This document shows, piece after piece, positions 8,202-17,195 of a stretch of DNA of 64,000 nucleotides (within the stretch, counting starts at the first letter, position 1; every line of letters begins with the position of its first letter). Position numbers and translations under genes: made by a program. The notes below the pieces were generated by a model, which was not told where the DNA came from, ran no database searches, and saw only the letters and a program-made list of their open reading frames with translations. The stretch is from an uncultured Kiloniellaceae bacterium (GTDB taxonomy: Bacteria > Pseudomonadota > Alphaproteobacteria > Kiloniellales > Kiloniellaceae). The stretch lies in assembly GCA_947493695.1 (NCBI GenBank), contig CANLSF010000002.1, positions 1,302,001-1,366,000 on the forward strand. The letters are read 5' to 3'.

Positions 8202-9554
8202 ATGGGGACAGGCGACAAAAATACACACATTCTGGGCATGGCTTCACGCCTGCTGGACGGACAGGGCAACGAAGACAACAGGGACTCGAGCGCTGCTGAG
8301 GCCCTTTTGGAAGTCCTAGGTTACCGTTCGCTTAAGGGGTTGGAAAAAGCACAGGCCTCGCGACTACTGCGCGCAGGCACGAAAATTCGGCGCATTTTTC
8401 AATTCCAGTCTTCAGAAGCCCCGGGACTTTACATTCTTGGTGGCGAAGCGGATCCAGCGACAATAGGATTAAGCGGCAGTGGAATATCCATAGGTAGTTT
8501 GGCAGGCTCGGGCCCGACCTTCGGCGCCGCATTAGAAGCGTGCCTTGGCGAAGGCGTCGAATATCTCTCTCAGATCGAGCGTGATGACGATATCTTCAGC
8601 CAAAACGCTAATAGCGATATCGACTATCAAATCCCAGAAACCGAGGCCGACGCGCTCCTGCACAGATTGCACATGCCTGCCGGGATGCGATTCAGCGAAA
8701 TTGAATGCGTTGTCGGTCAGAAACTCGAGACGGACTCATCATGCATACTTCCCGCTGATCTGGTACTGAGACGCGGTTCCAATGGGTCCCCCACCTCTTG
8801 TCGTACCTCACTCAGCCTAGGCTGTGCTGCCGGGCGCACAATGAGCCACGCAAAGCTTAGCGCCTTGATGGAGCTTGTGGAACGGGATGCGGTCGCTCAC
8901 TGGTGGTTGGGCAATCAGCCTGGACGTCCAATCCGCCCTGACGTTATGGAACAGGCAGGCATCGAAGGTGTGATCAGCGCAACACGACAAGATGTAACCG
9001 ACAGGAACACCTGGTTTATCGATATCAGCACCGGTTTGAATTTGCCCGTTGTTGCGGCTGTGTCTCTTACTCCCGCAGGCAATAGCTTTGCCTTGGGTTT
9101 GGGTGCGCACCCCATCCTGTCAACCGCTGTCCAAAAAGCCTTCAACGAACTCTGCCAAACCGAAATGGCATACCAGATTGTCGACATGAAGGAAGAGGCT
9201 TACGGCTCCGAAAAACTGAATGCAGCAGACTTCAATCATCGAAAACGCCAAGGCTGGGTGGGAGCTAAAGATAGTCCCATTCTCAAACCACAAGGCAGCA
9301 GCCGATTGTCCGCTCCGATTCCAGACGGACAAACCATTGACGATTTGCTGTCCAAGGTCATCGATCGTTTCCAGGAACGTTCGATCTCAGTGTATGTCGT
9401 TGACCTCACGCGGCCGGAATTTCAGATCCCCGCAATTTGGGCAGGCTCCGCCGATTTAATTCCGTATCCATGCGAAGTGATAGACGGTTGCGTAACGGCA
9501 ACAGCGCAGCTGTCATCCAGTCAACGGCCGCAATACGGTTTTTCCTTAGTGTGA
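8202..9554 (+). CDS. Stand-alone YcaO-domain ATP-dependent cyclodehydratase/thioamidase
   Basis: The product is 450 aa from the ATG at 8202, with GGGGG six bases before it (a GTG at 8184 is possible). Two ATP-site half motifs are visible: SGPTFGAALEACLGEGVEYL near 102-121, and SLGCAAGRTMSHAKLSALME followed by LVERDAVAHWW near 203-235. Near residue 400 comes VYVVDLTRPEFQIPAIWAGS, matching the D-x-T-x-P-x-x-x-P strand of YcaO enzymes. YcaO proteins use ATP to activate backbone amides, forming azolines, thioamides or amidines in peptides. The C-terminus (RPQYGFSLV) lacks the PxPxP tail of azoline cyclodehydratases, and no TfuA or dehydrogenase partner is nearby. Only 30 bases separate it from a SARP regulator downstream. 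The substrate is unknown. Confidence 0.85.
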   Translation: MGTGDKNTHILGMASRLLDGQGNEDNRDSSAAEALLEVLGYRSLKGLEKAQASRLLRAGTKIRRIFQFQSSEAPGLYILGGEADPATIGLSGSGISIGSLAGSGPTFGAALEACLGEGVEYLSQIERDDDIFSQNANSDIDYQIPETEADALLHRLHMPAGMRFSEIECVVGQKLETDSSCILPADLVLRRGSNGSPTSCRTSLSLGCAAGRTMSHAKLSALMELVERDAVAHWWLGNQPGRPIRPDVMEQAGIEGVISATRQDVTDRNTWFIDISTGLNLPVVAAVSLTPAGNSFALGLGAHPILSTAVQKAFNELCQTEMAYQIVDMKEEAYGSEKLNAADFNHRKRQGWVGAKDSPILKPQGSSRLSAPIPDGQTIDDLLSKVIDRFQERSISVYVVDLTRPEFQIPAIWAGSADLIPYPCEVIDGCVTATAQLSSSQRPQYGFSLV

Positions 9555-9584
9555 TTCTGAACCCGTTCTTGGGAAGGAAACTAT

Positions 9585-11684
9585 ATGTCGACAACCGCTG
9601 TTTCTCTCCGAAATGAGCAGACCGACGCGGTAAGTGTTGAACCACGCCAGAGCAGCCGCTTCAGTCTGCTTCTATTTGGAGGCGCCAGCTTTCTCCATGA
9701 TGAAGCATTGGTTCAAATCAAAAACAAAAAAGCGATGGCACTATTTTGCTATTTGGCCTGGATCGCTCCGCGCGCCGAAACCCGTGAACGGTTGGCCGGG
9801 CTGCTTTGGGGGGAGTCCGACGAACAAAGCGCGCGAACCTCGTTACGGCAAACTCTTCGACATCTTCGGGTGGCACTGGAAGACTGCAGCTTTCCCGGCC
9901 TTCATGTCGGCCGAGTGGAAGTCAGAGTTGTCGACACCAGCCTGAACATCGATGTTGAACGAGCGCTTGAGGACGCGAAACGTGGTCGGATTGACAAGGA
10001 GTTGATGAGCGCCGATCGTCTCGGTGAGACAATCCTCTATGGTTTTGAAGACCTCGATCCGATGTTTCGCGGATGGTTAATGGTCCAGCGGAAAGTGTTT
10101 GAAGACCAGCTAACGTCCACCCTGGAAACACTACTATCAGATAGAGATTTTACGACCGGCAACCAAGGAAGAAGAGCCGCAACGGCTCTCAACAAGCTAG
10201 ATCCGACGAACGAACTCGCGTGCCGAAGCTTAATGCACAACTATGCCATGGCTGGCGATATTGCAGCGTCAATTCGTAACTACAACGACTTATGGGCTCT
10301 TCTGGACGAAGAGTTCGATATGCCGCCGTCACAAGAGACCCAAGAATTGGCGATTTCGATAAAAAGCGGTGCTTACGAAGAAACCATTAAGAAATCGAGA
10401 CACCCCACAGAAAACACCCTGTCACCATCGCAGCATACTGAAAGCCGGCGACTGATTATTCGTGTCCTCCCTTTCGATCGGGAGAATGCCGCGAAGGATC
10501 ATAGTCGCCTGGTGCAAGGCATGCGTATGGACCTGATTGCACGGCTGGTTCGTTTTCGGGAATGGTCGGTCGTGGAAGATGACGACTTGAAAGGCGAACA
10601 GGAATCCCTGTCGATCTCACGCCAACAGGATACCGACACTTATGAAGTTGATGGAACCGCATTCCCTGAAGGCAACCGCATCAGACTGGTGATTACGTTG
10701 AAAGACAAACAGCGCCGGCAATACATATGGAGCGATTGGTTTTACCTGGAACCGGAAAGCTGGTTCCAGACCCAGTCGGCGGTAGTGCGCAGATTGGCGA
10801 TTGCCGTGAATGTGCAGTTATCCGCAGAGCGTTTGGCGCAAATGGCTACATCCAACAGACTGCAACCGAAGCTGCATGATCGTTGGCTTTTAGGGCAGGA
10901 ATTAAGCTTTCGCTGGCAGTCGGATAGCGAGATGGAGGCCGAAAAGATCTTTCACGAGATCATTGAGGAAGCGCCGGACTTTGCGCCGGCCTTCAGCAGC
11001 CTGGTTCAGATTATCAATTCCCGTCACCTTATCTTTCCCGGTACCTTTCGGTCCCATGAAAGGTCGGTCGAATCCATTGGCCTGGCCAAGACTGCGGTAA
11101 TGCTGGATCCGCTCGATTCACGCTCGCATCTCTGCCTCGCATGGTCGAATGCCATGGTTCAGTACTTCGGCCAGGCGGAACTGAGTTTTCGGTTGGCATG
11201 CGATCTCAACGAAAATGATCCCTGGTCCCTTGTCTCGGCATCTCTGGGACTTGCATTCTGCGATGAATTGGCCTTAGCGGAGAAAATGGCTGACCAGGCC
11301 CTCGATGTCGGGCTTGGAGCGTCCCGACTGCATTGGGGCTATCAAACCTGCGTCCGCTTCCTGGCGGGCGACTACGAACTTGCCGTCAAGGCGGCCGATA
11401 GTGCTCAAGATATGATGCTTGGCTTGCCGGCGTGGAAAGCCGCGGCCCTGTTTCATCTCGGCCGCCAACGCGAAGCGTCCGTTGAAGTACAGCGTTTCCT
11501 GTCATTGGTCCGTAAGCAATGGGTCGGTGATCAACCCGGGAGCGACGCGGCCATCATCCGGTGGTTTCTGCAGCTCTACCCGATCCGCCGGCGGGAACAC
11601 TGGCAACGCCTGTACGATGGCCTGGCCGGCGCAGGCGCACCTATGCCGGGCATGGAAGAATTCGACGAGCGATACCCGGCATAG
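9585..11684 (+). CDS. SARP/BTAD-type regulator with TPR C-terminus
   Basis: This is 699 aa with AAGGA upstream of the ATG. Residues about 25-120 resemble an OmpR-like winged helix (FSLLLFGGASFLHDEALVQI, KKAMALFCYLAW, ETRERLAGLLWGESDEQSAR TSLRQTLRHLR). Residues about 125-265 form a bacterial transcriptional activation domain (DRLGETILYGFEDLDPMFRG, ALNKLDPTNELACRSLMHNY). A middle region near 290-400 resembles the adenylate-cyclase-associated segment of such regulators (RVLPFDRENAAKDHSRLVQG). TPR-like helices run from 420 to 640. There is no NB-ARC ATPase. SARPs switch on secondary-metabolite clusters. The position directly after the YcaO gene suggests it controls this locus. It converges with a minus-strand gene 16 bases away, with no clear terminator. 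Confidence 0.85.
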   Translation: MSTTAVSLRNEQTDAVSVEPRQSSRFSLLLFGGASFLHDEALVQIKNKKAMALFCYLAWIAPRAETRERLAGLLWGESDEQSARTSLRQTLRHLRVALEDCSFPGLHVGRVEVRVVDTSLNIDVERALEDAKRGRIDKELMSADRLGETILYGFEDLDPMFRGWLMVQRKVFEDQLTSTLETLLSDRDFTTGNQGRRAATALNKLDPTNELACRSLMHNYAMAGDIAASIRNYNDLWALLDEEFDMPPSQETQELAISIKSGAYEETIKKSRHPTENTLSPSQHTESRRLIIRVLPFDRENAAKDHSRLVQGMRMDLIARLVRFREWSVVEDDDLKGEQESLSISRQQDTDTYEVDGTAFPEGNRIRLVITLKDKQRRQYIWSDWFYLEPESWFQTQSAVVRRLAIAVNVQLSAERLAQMATSNRLQPKLHDRWLLGQELSFRWQSDSEMEAEKIFHEIIEEAPDFAPAFSSLVQIINSRHLIFPGTFRSHERSVESIGLAKTAVMLDPLDSRSHLCLAWSNAMVQYFGQAELSFRLACDLNENDPWSLVSASLGLAFCDELALAEKMADQALDVGLGASRLHWGYQTCVRFLAGDYELAVKAADSAQDMMLGLPAWKAAALFHLGRQREASVEVQRFLSLVRKQWVGDQPGSDAAIIRWFLQLYPIRRREHWQRLYDGLAGAGAPMPGMEEFDERYPA

Positions 11685-11700
11685 GAAAAGAAGACATTTC

Positions 11701-12210
11701 TTACTTACACATACTCATTGTGTAGTCCGCGACGCGGCACTTGAAAAAGTCACATTTGTTTACGGGTTGCGGTGGCGGTACATTAATCCGCTCTTCGTAA
11801 AATGGCGGTTCTTCATAGTCGCCCGAAGGCAATTCATTCCCATTGCTATCGCAAACACGGTCATGACCAGCCTGTCCAATTAGATTGTACGGGAATCTGA
11901 GCACAAATTCCGTCCAACTGGATTGCTCAATGCGAAAAGTATTAAGCCGGTGCTTCGGAAATGTAATGATTGGGAGTGGGCCGGTATATCCTGTCCCCCT
12001 TGCATTGTTGTTTATGTAGTCTTCAAGGACTTGAATATCGCCGGACTCAATTGGTGTACTAGTAGTAGGGTCCAAAGGACGATCTCCATTGACGATCATG
12101 TCAATCAGAACCGCACCGACAGCCTTCCACGCATCTGTGGTATCCAGTATGGTTGGAGTGTCGCGTTCGTGATCAACTTGCGAAACATGTGTTGGTTCGG
12201 GAACAGACAT
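11701..12210 (-). CDS. Unrecognised 169-aa protein with cysteine-rich tail
   Basis: AAGGAG stands seven bases before the ATG, so the frame is well supported. The sequence begins MSVPEPTHVSQVDHERD and contains ILDTTDAWKAVGAVLIDMIV, an acidic/proline-rich middle, and four cysteines all in the last 45 residues: one in DRVCDSNGN and three in KCDFFKC...MCK at the very end. There is no signal peptide or transmembrane segment. I recognise no family. It is 27 bases downstream of a heme peroxidase gene on the same strand and so is probably co-expressed with it. Position, size and tail make it a candidate substrate or partner of the peroxidase or the YcaO enzyme. This is inference only. Confidence 0.65.
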   Translation of the reverse strand: MSVPEPTHVSQVDHERDTPTILDTTDAWKAVGAVLIDMIVNGDRPLDPTTSTPIESGDIQVLEDYINNNARGTGYTGPLPIITFPKHRLNTFRIEQSSWTEFVLRFPYNLIGQAGHDRVCDSNGNELPSGDYEEPPFYEERINVPPPQPVNKCDFFKCRVADYTMSMCK

Positions 12211-12237
12211 CTTACATCTCCTTAAAAAATGTTGTTT

Positions 12238-13920
12238 TCAGATAAACGGGTCAACTGCGCCATTGACGATTTCGGCATCTGCCAGAAAAGAAATAAGATC
12301 AGACATAGATCTCGGCACAGCGACAGAGGGAGTCATATGATTGAAGAAAGACTCCACATCGGAACGAACTTCGCGATCTCTTTCAATTAAGTGAGCAGTT
12401 TGATCTCGGAATTTAAAGAGTGTCTCAGCCACAATTGCCGAGCCCATGACACCAAAACCGCCGTTTGCACTTGCCTTGTTTTCGAACATGACAAATAGAA
12501 GTAATGGAGGGTCCTGCAACAGAGGTTGGATATCTTCCTGCTTCAGTCGTCCATTGCTCTGAGAGCTCAATTTGCTTTCAAGCCAGGTTCTAAGTTCGGG
12601 CTCCCAATTTTGACGCTTGAGGGTATTTGCACCGGGCAGTTTTCGACTGATTATCTGGCCTATCAAAGAGTCCACGGAGCGAAGCCCAGAAAACGCACCT
12701 CGCTGCAGATCGGCGAACAACAGATCAGGACCCTCTGACTCGCCCTCTTGATGGAATGCGGGATGCTTAGTCAGTTTTTCTTCGATACTAGGCGATATTG
12801 CAGCCGCTCTCTGGGCTGTTGCCTTACCTTCGAAGTCGAAGAAATTTGACCACGCAACTAACCACTTCCCCACGTGAGGCACTCGTTTTGGCAGAGTGCT
12901 GCCGCGCCTATTGATGAGACCATCGATCGGCGCGGCTGTCTTCTTTCCGTTGAGATCATAATGTGCACGGACCATGGCATGGCCTGCACGGAACACAGCG
13001 TGCGCAAACTCAAGGGGCATCCTTCGATCAACACAATCCCGTTCCAAACGGAACCCCTCTCGGAAGTTCTCTAGGACCGACGGATCGAGTAGCCGCTCGA
13101 GAAGGTCTTCAAAAATGATCTGTCGATAGACGTAGGTAGTGACTCTACTGGCCCTGATGAACAACTGCCTGCTCGAGAGTCGCTCGCCAGTTGTCCTTAA
13201 GTAGTCGACGACCGAATTGTGCAACAGAGCGAAGAGGACCGTGAGCTGAGCGATGATCAAATGATCATCGTTGCGCGGATCGGCAATAAGAGTATCGCCC
13301 TTCCAGGAATGGTCACCTTCGATTTCGACACGCGGCAGGTCGCGAAAATCACCGCTTTGCAAATTCTGTGAAATGCTCAACGACGGTACGGCGACCGGCC
13401 CTCGCCCATTCGTAGGCTGATCGGGGATAAAGAGTAGCCTCAGTTTGTTTCTGCTAAGGGTTCCTGAGTGCTCTTTCCCCTCTCGGCGATACGCAAGTGG
13501 ACAGGCGCCTGGTCCTCCACCGTAGAGTGTTTCGAGCATGAGGCGCTGTTCCCGAAGATCATGCCGGGCTGTCATTTCATCATATAGGTTAGGGATACGT
13601 GTCGGGTTGTGTACCAGATCGTGCGCCAAGAGCTGGGCTAAATAGGTATAGCCGGCGGGTATCTTATTTGCTCCTGCGGTCTGCCCGGTCGAATCTTCTA
13701 CCAACGTCGCCCGTCGCATCGATTGCGCTAAACGACGCAGCATTTCCCGTGTGTGTTTTTTATTGCGTGTCCCCTTGTACTCTTCAGCGGGCTTTGGCTT
13801 ACCGAAGAGATTACGAAAGGATGCACTTGCATTCTTGTCAACCGGACACCCGGCTAGAACAAGCTCGATGGGTGCTTCAGCACTCTCAGAATTGAGTTTG
13901 TTCGGTGTACTATCTGGCAT
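12238..13920 (-). CDS. Animal-type heme peroxidase, divergent form
   Basis: Start is the ATG at 13920, five bases after GGGGGAGG, giving 560 aa. Core residues of the peroxidase-cyclooxygenase superfamily are visible: distal segment AGYTYLAQLLAHDLVHN (Gln96, His100, Asp101), catalytic-arginine segment IADPRNDDH near 218, and proximal histidine in FRAGHAMVRAHY near 316. In well-studied members the residue before the distal His is an Asp that esterifies heme. Here it is Ala99, whereas the second peroxidase at 15518 keeps Asp. No signal peptide is seen, unlike many secreted relatives. It is transcribed with the cysteine-tailed gene downstream. Likely activity is H2O2-dependent oxidation or halogenation of an unknown substrate. 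Confidence 0.85.
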   Translation of the reverse strand: MPDSTPNKLNSESAEAPIELVLAGCPVDKNASASFRNLFGKPKPAEEYKGTRNKKHTREMLRRLAQSMRRATLVEDSTGQTAGANKIPAGYTYLAQLLAHDLVHNPTRIPNLYDEMTARHDLREQRLMLETLYGGGPGACPLAYRREGKEHSGTLSRNKLRLLFIPDQPTNGRGPVAVPSLSISQNLQSGDFRDLPRVEIEGDHSWKGDTLIADPRNDDHLIIAQLTVLFALLHNSVVDYLRTTGERLSSRQLFIRASRVTTYVYRQIIFEDLLERLLDPSVLENFREGFRLERDCVDRRMPLEFAHAVFRAGHAMVRAHYDLNGKKTAAPIDGLINRRGSTLPKRVPHVGKWLVAWSNFFDFEGKATAQRAAAISPSIEEKLTKHPAFHQEGESEGPDLLFADLQRGAFSGLRSVDSLIGQIISRKLPGANTLKRQNWEPELRTWLESKLSSQSNGRLKQEDIQPLLQDPPLLLFVMFENKASANGGFGVMGSAIVAETLFKFRDQTAHLIERDREVRSDVESFFNHMTPSVAVPRSMSDLISFLADAEIVNGAVDPFI

Positions 13921-14678
13921 ATCTGCCTCCCCCAAAATTGACTATTCCTATTGTTTCGGCGTTTGGATTTTTAGTTGCGCCTGCCAGATCCATCAGTTTG
14001 GCTTTATGAGTTTGTATCTCTTCGCCGCAGACCTTGAGCTCTCCCCTCCCATTTGCGCGAACCGACAAAGACAACCGCCGCGGTTGTTGCTCTCCTGTCT
14101 GAAAAATTTAGCGATAGGACTTAGGCTCTTTTGAGTTTGAGCCCTATCGCCGAGTTCGGGAGGATCGACTTAAAACCAAACAGCAGTCTTCAAATCTGGC
14201 TCACTGGCACGACCCGGGTCTTGGTTTTTGCGCACAAGACTTAACGATACCCCCGATAAAGCCGGCCTCGCGGTGTTGGTTTCCATTGTCACTCCGTAAT
14301 CCCCCCTCACGCTTTCATACAAGTCTGTTTTTTCGACCTGCTGTGATGGACATCAGCTTTGCAGAACAATCGTGAGTCCATCGTGATTCTGTCTTGAGGC
14401 AACCCTTAACGAACTGGAGTTGGCGGTATGCAGCGCTGCGGGTCTGGCATTCTTGCGGGCGGCACAGAGCGCTTCAGAAGAAAAGCACGTCAACGACAGT
14501 TCACGTGCTGTGCCGCAATCGAGCGCGGCGGCCTCTTCCGGCTTTGCACAGGCAAGCCAGGCGCCCGGCTTCGGATTAGCACGAAGTCCGTACCTGCAAT
14601 TCCAAATCACGATGGGATCACGCGACGAATAGAGAATGCCTATCACCTGATCACAGCCGCACAATTGAGGAGAAAATC
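13921..14678. other. Divergent intergenic region of the peroxidase genes
   Basis: About 750 bases separate the two divergent peroxidase arms. At 14111-14150 a structured dyad has the outer stem GCGATAG/CTATCGC and inner stem GGCTC/GAGCC. A plus-strand frame at 14420-14632 (TTG start, Ala/Ser-rich, 70 codons) has no convincing ribosome site and no recognised family, and I do not call it a gene. Promoters for both directions should lie here, but I see no consensus pair that I trust. Confidence 0.4.
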
Positions 14679-15077
14679 ATGTGCGTGATGACTGCCGAAG
14701 CAACTGGCTTGGAGATTTTACAAAGCAATCCACCCAAGCCCTCAATCATCGCGTCAGGGTGCATTACTTTGCCAGGTTGGAGAAATCCGAAATTGGCGCT
14801 GCTTGAAATGAGTCTATCCAGGGATGACACACTCGGTTTCGAATTTGCTGCAGACCTAGCGAACGACACCTCTCTTCCAGAAATCACATCGATCGTTGGT
14901 CAGCCTGTTTGGAAACGAGCAGTTGAGGGCGTCGTCGGTGTCCGCGTCGTCACAGATCGCGAGCTGCGTGATTCGCCTCCATCATACGAGCGTACTTGTC
15001 AGCCTCAATGTGTCTCTCTGCCGCGGCCCGATCAAATCGCTGACGGCAGCACCAGAGGCGATCCGCGATTCATCTAG
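14679..15077 (+). CDS. Small protein of unknown function in the peroxidase cluster
   Basis: GGAG is well placed before the ATG. The 132-aa product reads MCVMTAEATGLEILQSNPPK, then a probable beta-rich core (IASGCITLPGWRNPKLALLE, LGFEFAADL, ITSIVGQPVW, GVVGVRV). From memory this G-W-x-N-P-x-L ... F-x-F-x-A-D ... W ... GVRV layout occurs in small uncharacterised bacterial proteins, but I cannot name the family. The last 35 residues (SPPSYERTCQPQCVSLPRPD) look atypical and could follow a frameshift. It is the first gene of the rightward arm leading to the second peroxidase. Confidence 0.5.
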   Translation: MCVMTAEATGLEILQSNPPKPSIIASGCITLPGWRNPKLALLEMSLSRDDTLGFEFAADLANDTSLPEITSIVGQPVWKRAVEGVVGVRVVTDRELRDSPPSYERTCQPQCVSLPRPDQIADGSTRGDPRFI

Positions 15078-15202
15078 AGCCGCGGCTTGAATCGTCGCGT
15101 CATTGATAGCAATGGCCACAGTGGATCCAGAGCCACCCGATGTTTCTCAGTAACCCGTCGAACAACATAGCAGCAAAACAAGTCAAGCATAGGAGACGAA
15201 AA

Positions 15203-15394
15203 ATGGCTGACGGAACAGTTCCCAAGCCCGGGACACGAAAGGTGACGGTCGGTGCGCTGAGCGGTGCAGTCGTAACCCTGCTCGCGTATCTCCTCAAAGA
15301 CACAGCATACGCGCTCTCGCCGGAAGTTACCGCCGCTGCCGGCACACTCGTAACCGCCATTCTTTTTTACCTGACACCGGAAACCTACCGCTAG
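15203..15394 (+). CDS. 63-aa holin-like membrane peptide
   Basis: The ATG at 15203 has GGAG ten bases upstream. The product is MADGTVPKPGTRKVTVGALS, then a hydrophobic helix (GAVVTLLAYLL), a short polar turn and a second hydrophobic stretch (TAAAGTLVTAILFYL) before a charged tail (TPETYR). This helical hairpin resembles small phage-type holins or membrane anchors. No lysin, spanin or phage gene is nearby, so a lysis role is not supported. It lies about 120 bases before the second peroxidase and points the same way, and may help release or anchor cluster products. The family assignment is by shape only. Confidence 0.55.
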   Translation: MADGTVPKPGTRKVTVGALSGAVVTLLAYLLKDTAYALSPEVTAAAGTLVTAILFYLTPETYR

Positions 15395-15517
15395 GCGCGA
15401 CGATCGCTAGGCGTTCGTTTCGCAATTGCACCATGTGGCAAGCCCAAGTGCTTGCCGCCGACGGTGGCCAAGCCTCCATAGCTCAGATTTGAAACCCAGT
15501 TACTTAGAGAGGACAAA

Positions 15518-17110
15518 ATGAAACACGGACAAGAACACTACTTCATCAAAGGTAACGGCTGGATTAGTGGTAGGCTCTTTCCATCCGCCAACCTCACACG
15601 GATCTTCTCCAAGTACGCACCCTTCTTTCCAACACCGAAGCCCGACCCAATTGACCGCGACCCACAGGATCCGCCGACCAAACCTCGACGCATCTTCTGC
15701 CGCCTGTTCGGCGAGGGAGGAGAACCGGACACGGAGGCCCTCATCGAACTTGGCATGGCTATGGAGACCGAGCGAAGCGGTAACTTGGAAGCGGATGGAG
15801 ACAGCGATATTCCCGCTGGTTTCACCTATTTCGGACAGTTTGTCGATCACGATATAACGGCAGATCCAACCCCACTGTCCGTGACTGAAAGTACTGATCC
15901 AAGCGACATCATGAATGGACGCAGCCCCGCACTCGACCTCGACAGCCTATACGGCAAAGGGCCAGTGGAGAGTCAGGAGCTCTATGAGAGTGATGGCCTT
16001 CACCTCAGAACCGGCCGTACCAGCCCCACAGTTGGCAGAGAGCCCGGCGCACCGATCCAAGGCGACTTTCCGAACGACCTTCCGCGCAGCCCTGACAAAA
16101 AGGCAATTATCGGGGATGCGCGCAATGACGAGAATCTCGCGGTCGCGCAGACACATCTCGCCTTCCTAAAGTTCCACAATAAAAAACTCGACGAGCTGGC
16201 TGCCTTGCCCGACGCACCGGCAGGACCGGGCCTCTTCGAAGCTGTCAGGCGGGAGGTCGTACTCCTCTACCAGGCGATCGTCTTGACCGACTTTCTGCCA
16301 CGCCTTGTCCAAGAGGACGTGCTAGCGGACGTCCTAGAGAACGGCAGAACCTTTTACACTGACGATCTGGTCGACTGCATGCCCATCGAGTTTTCGGTTG
16401 CCGCTTACCGACTCGGACATAGCATGATCCGGTCAGACTACGAGTGGAACCGTGTATTCAACTCCAAACAGACTATCGCGACTATGGAGCTGCTTTTCGA
16501 ATTCTCCGAGGTCAGCGGCAGCAGGGGACCAGGAGATGATCCCTTCTTTGGCAAGCCGACACTGCCATCAAACTGGATCATCGACTGGACGCGCTTTTAC
16601 GACTTCTCACAGCTTGAAGGCGTCCAAACCCACCCAGACCTGAACTTCGCCCGTGAGATCGACACGAGGCTATCCTTCGCATTGCAAAACCTGCCGGAGT
16701 TCCAGAAGGACGGCATGCCAGCCATGTTCCTGTCCCTTGCAACCCGCAACCTGCTGCGTGGCCGGATGTTAAGGCTGCCGACAGGCCAGCAGGTCGCAGA
16801 GTCGATGGAGCACACCGGCTTGAACTTCGCGCCCATCACAAGCGAAGAGATTGCTGCGGGCCCGCATGAGGAGATTCTGCGGCGCCATGGATTTCATGAG
16901 AACACACCGCTTTGGTACTACATACTCCGCGAAGCAAAGATCACGCACGATGGCAACAAACTGGGGCCGGTCGGCAGCCGAATCATGGCCGAGGTCTTTG
17001 TAGGCCTGATTCAGAATAGCCCGACATCGCTGCTCACGGAGAGTCCCGGCCGCACGTTCTCAATGGCCGAGATGCTGAACTACGTCGACGACCTCAACCC
17101 GCTCGGCTAG
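15518..17110 (+). CDS. Animal-type heme peroxidase, canonical form
   Basis: The protein is 530 aa, with GAGAGGACA upstream of the ATG. The distal segment AGFTYFGQFVDHDITADPT contains Gln107, Asp110, His111 and Asp112, the full Q-x-x-D-H-D set with the heme-esterifying Asp. The arginine segment GDARNDENLAVAQ (near 194) and proximal-histidine segment YRLGHSMIRSDY (near 294) are also intact. The body matches bacterial peroxinectin/cyclooxygenase-like enzymes (SPALDLDSLYGKG). No signal peptide is visible. It forms an arm with the 762-aa protein and flavoprotein downstream. Expected chemistry is H2O2-driven one- or two-electron oxidation; the substrate is unknown. Confidence 0.88.
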   Translation: MKHGQEHYFIKGNGWISGRLFPSANLTRIFSKYAPFFPTPKPDPIDRDPQDPPTKPRRIFCRLFGEGGEPDTEALIELGMAMETERSGNLEADGDSDIPAGFTYFGQFVDHDITADPTPLSVTESTDPSDIMNGRSPALDLDSLYGKGPVESQELYESDGLHLRTGRTSPTVGREPGAPIQGDFPNDLPRSPDKKAIIGDARNDENLAVAQTHLAFLKFHNKKLDELAALPDAPAGPGLFEAVRREVVLLYQAIVLTDFLPRLVQEDVLADVLENGRTFYTDDLVDCMPIEFSVAAYRLGHSMIRSDYEWNRVFNSKQTIATMELLFEFSEVSGSRGPGDDPFFGKPTLPSNWIIDWTRFYDFSQLEGVQTHPDLNFAREIDTRLSFALQNLPEFQKDGMPAMFLSLATRNLLRGRMLRLPTGQQVAESMEHTGLNFAPITSEEIAAGPHEEILRRHGFHENTPLWYYILREAKITHDGNKLGPVGSRIMAEVFVGLIQNSPTSLLTESPGRTFSMAEMLNYVDDLNPLG

Positions 17111-17195
17111 CGAGAACTATGCCTGGCGGTCGCGCGAGGCGCGGTAGAGCCGCGTCTCGTCTTGATACAAAATCAACGCTGAAGGAGTCCGAGAA

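Noticed and set aside
7850-8299. Plus-strand open frame of 149 codons before the YcaO gene
   Set aside because: It overlaps the start of the I78-like gene antisense and the YcaO start, has no ribosome site and no domain.
14420-14632. Ala/Ser-rich 70-codon frame considered as a peptide precursor for the YcaO enzyme
   Set aside because: TTG start without a ribosome site, far from the YcaO gene, no leader/core pattern; evidence too thin.
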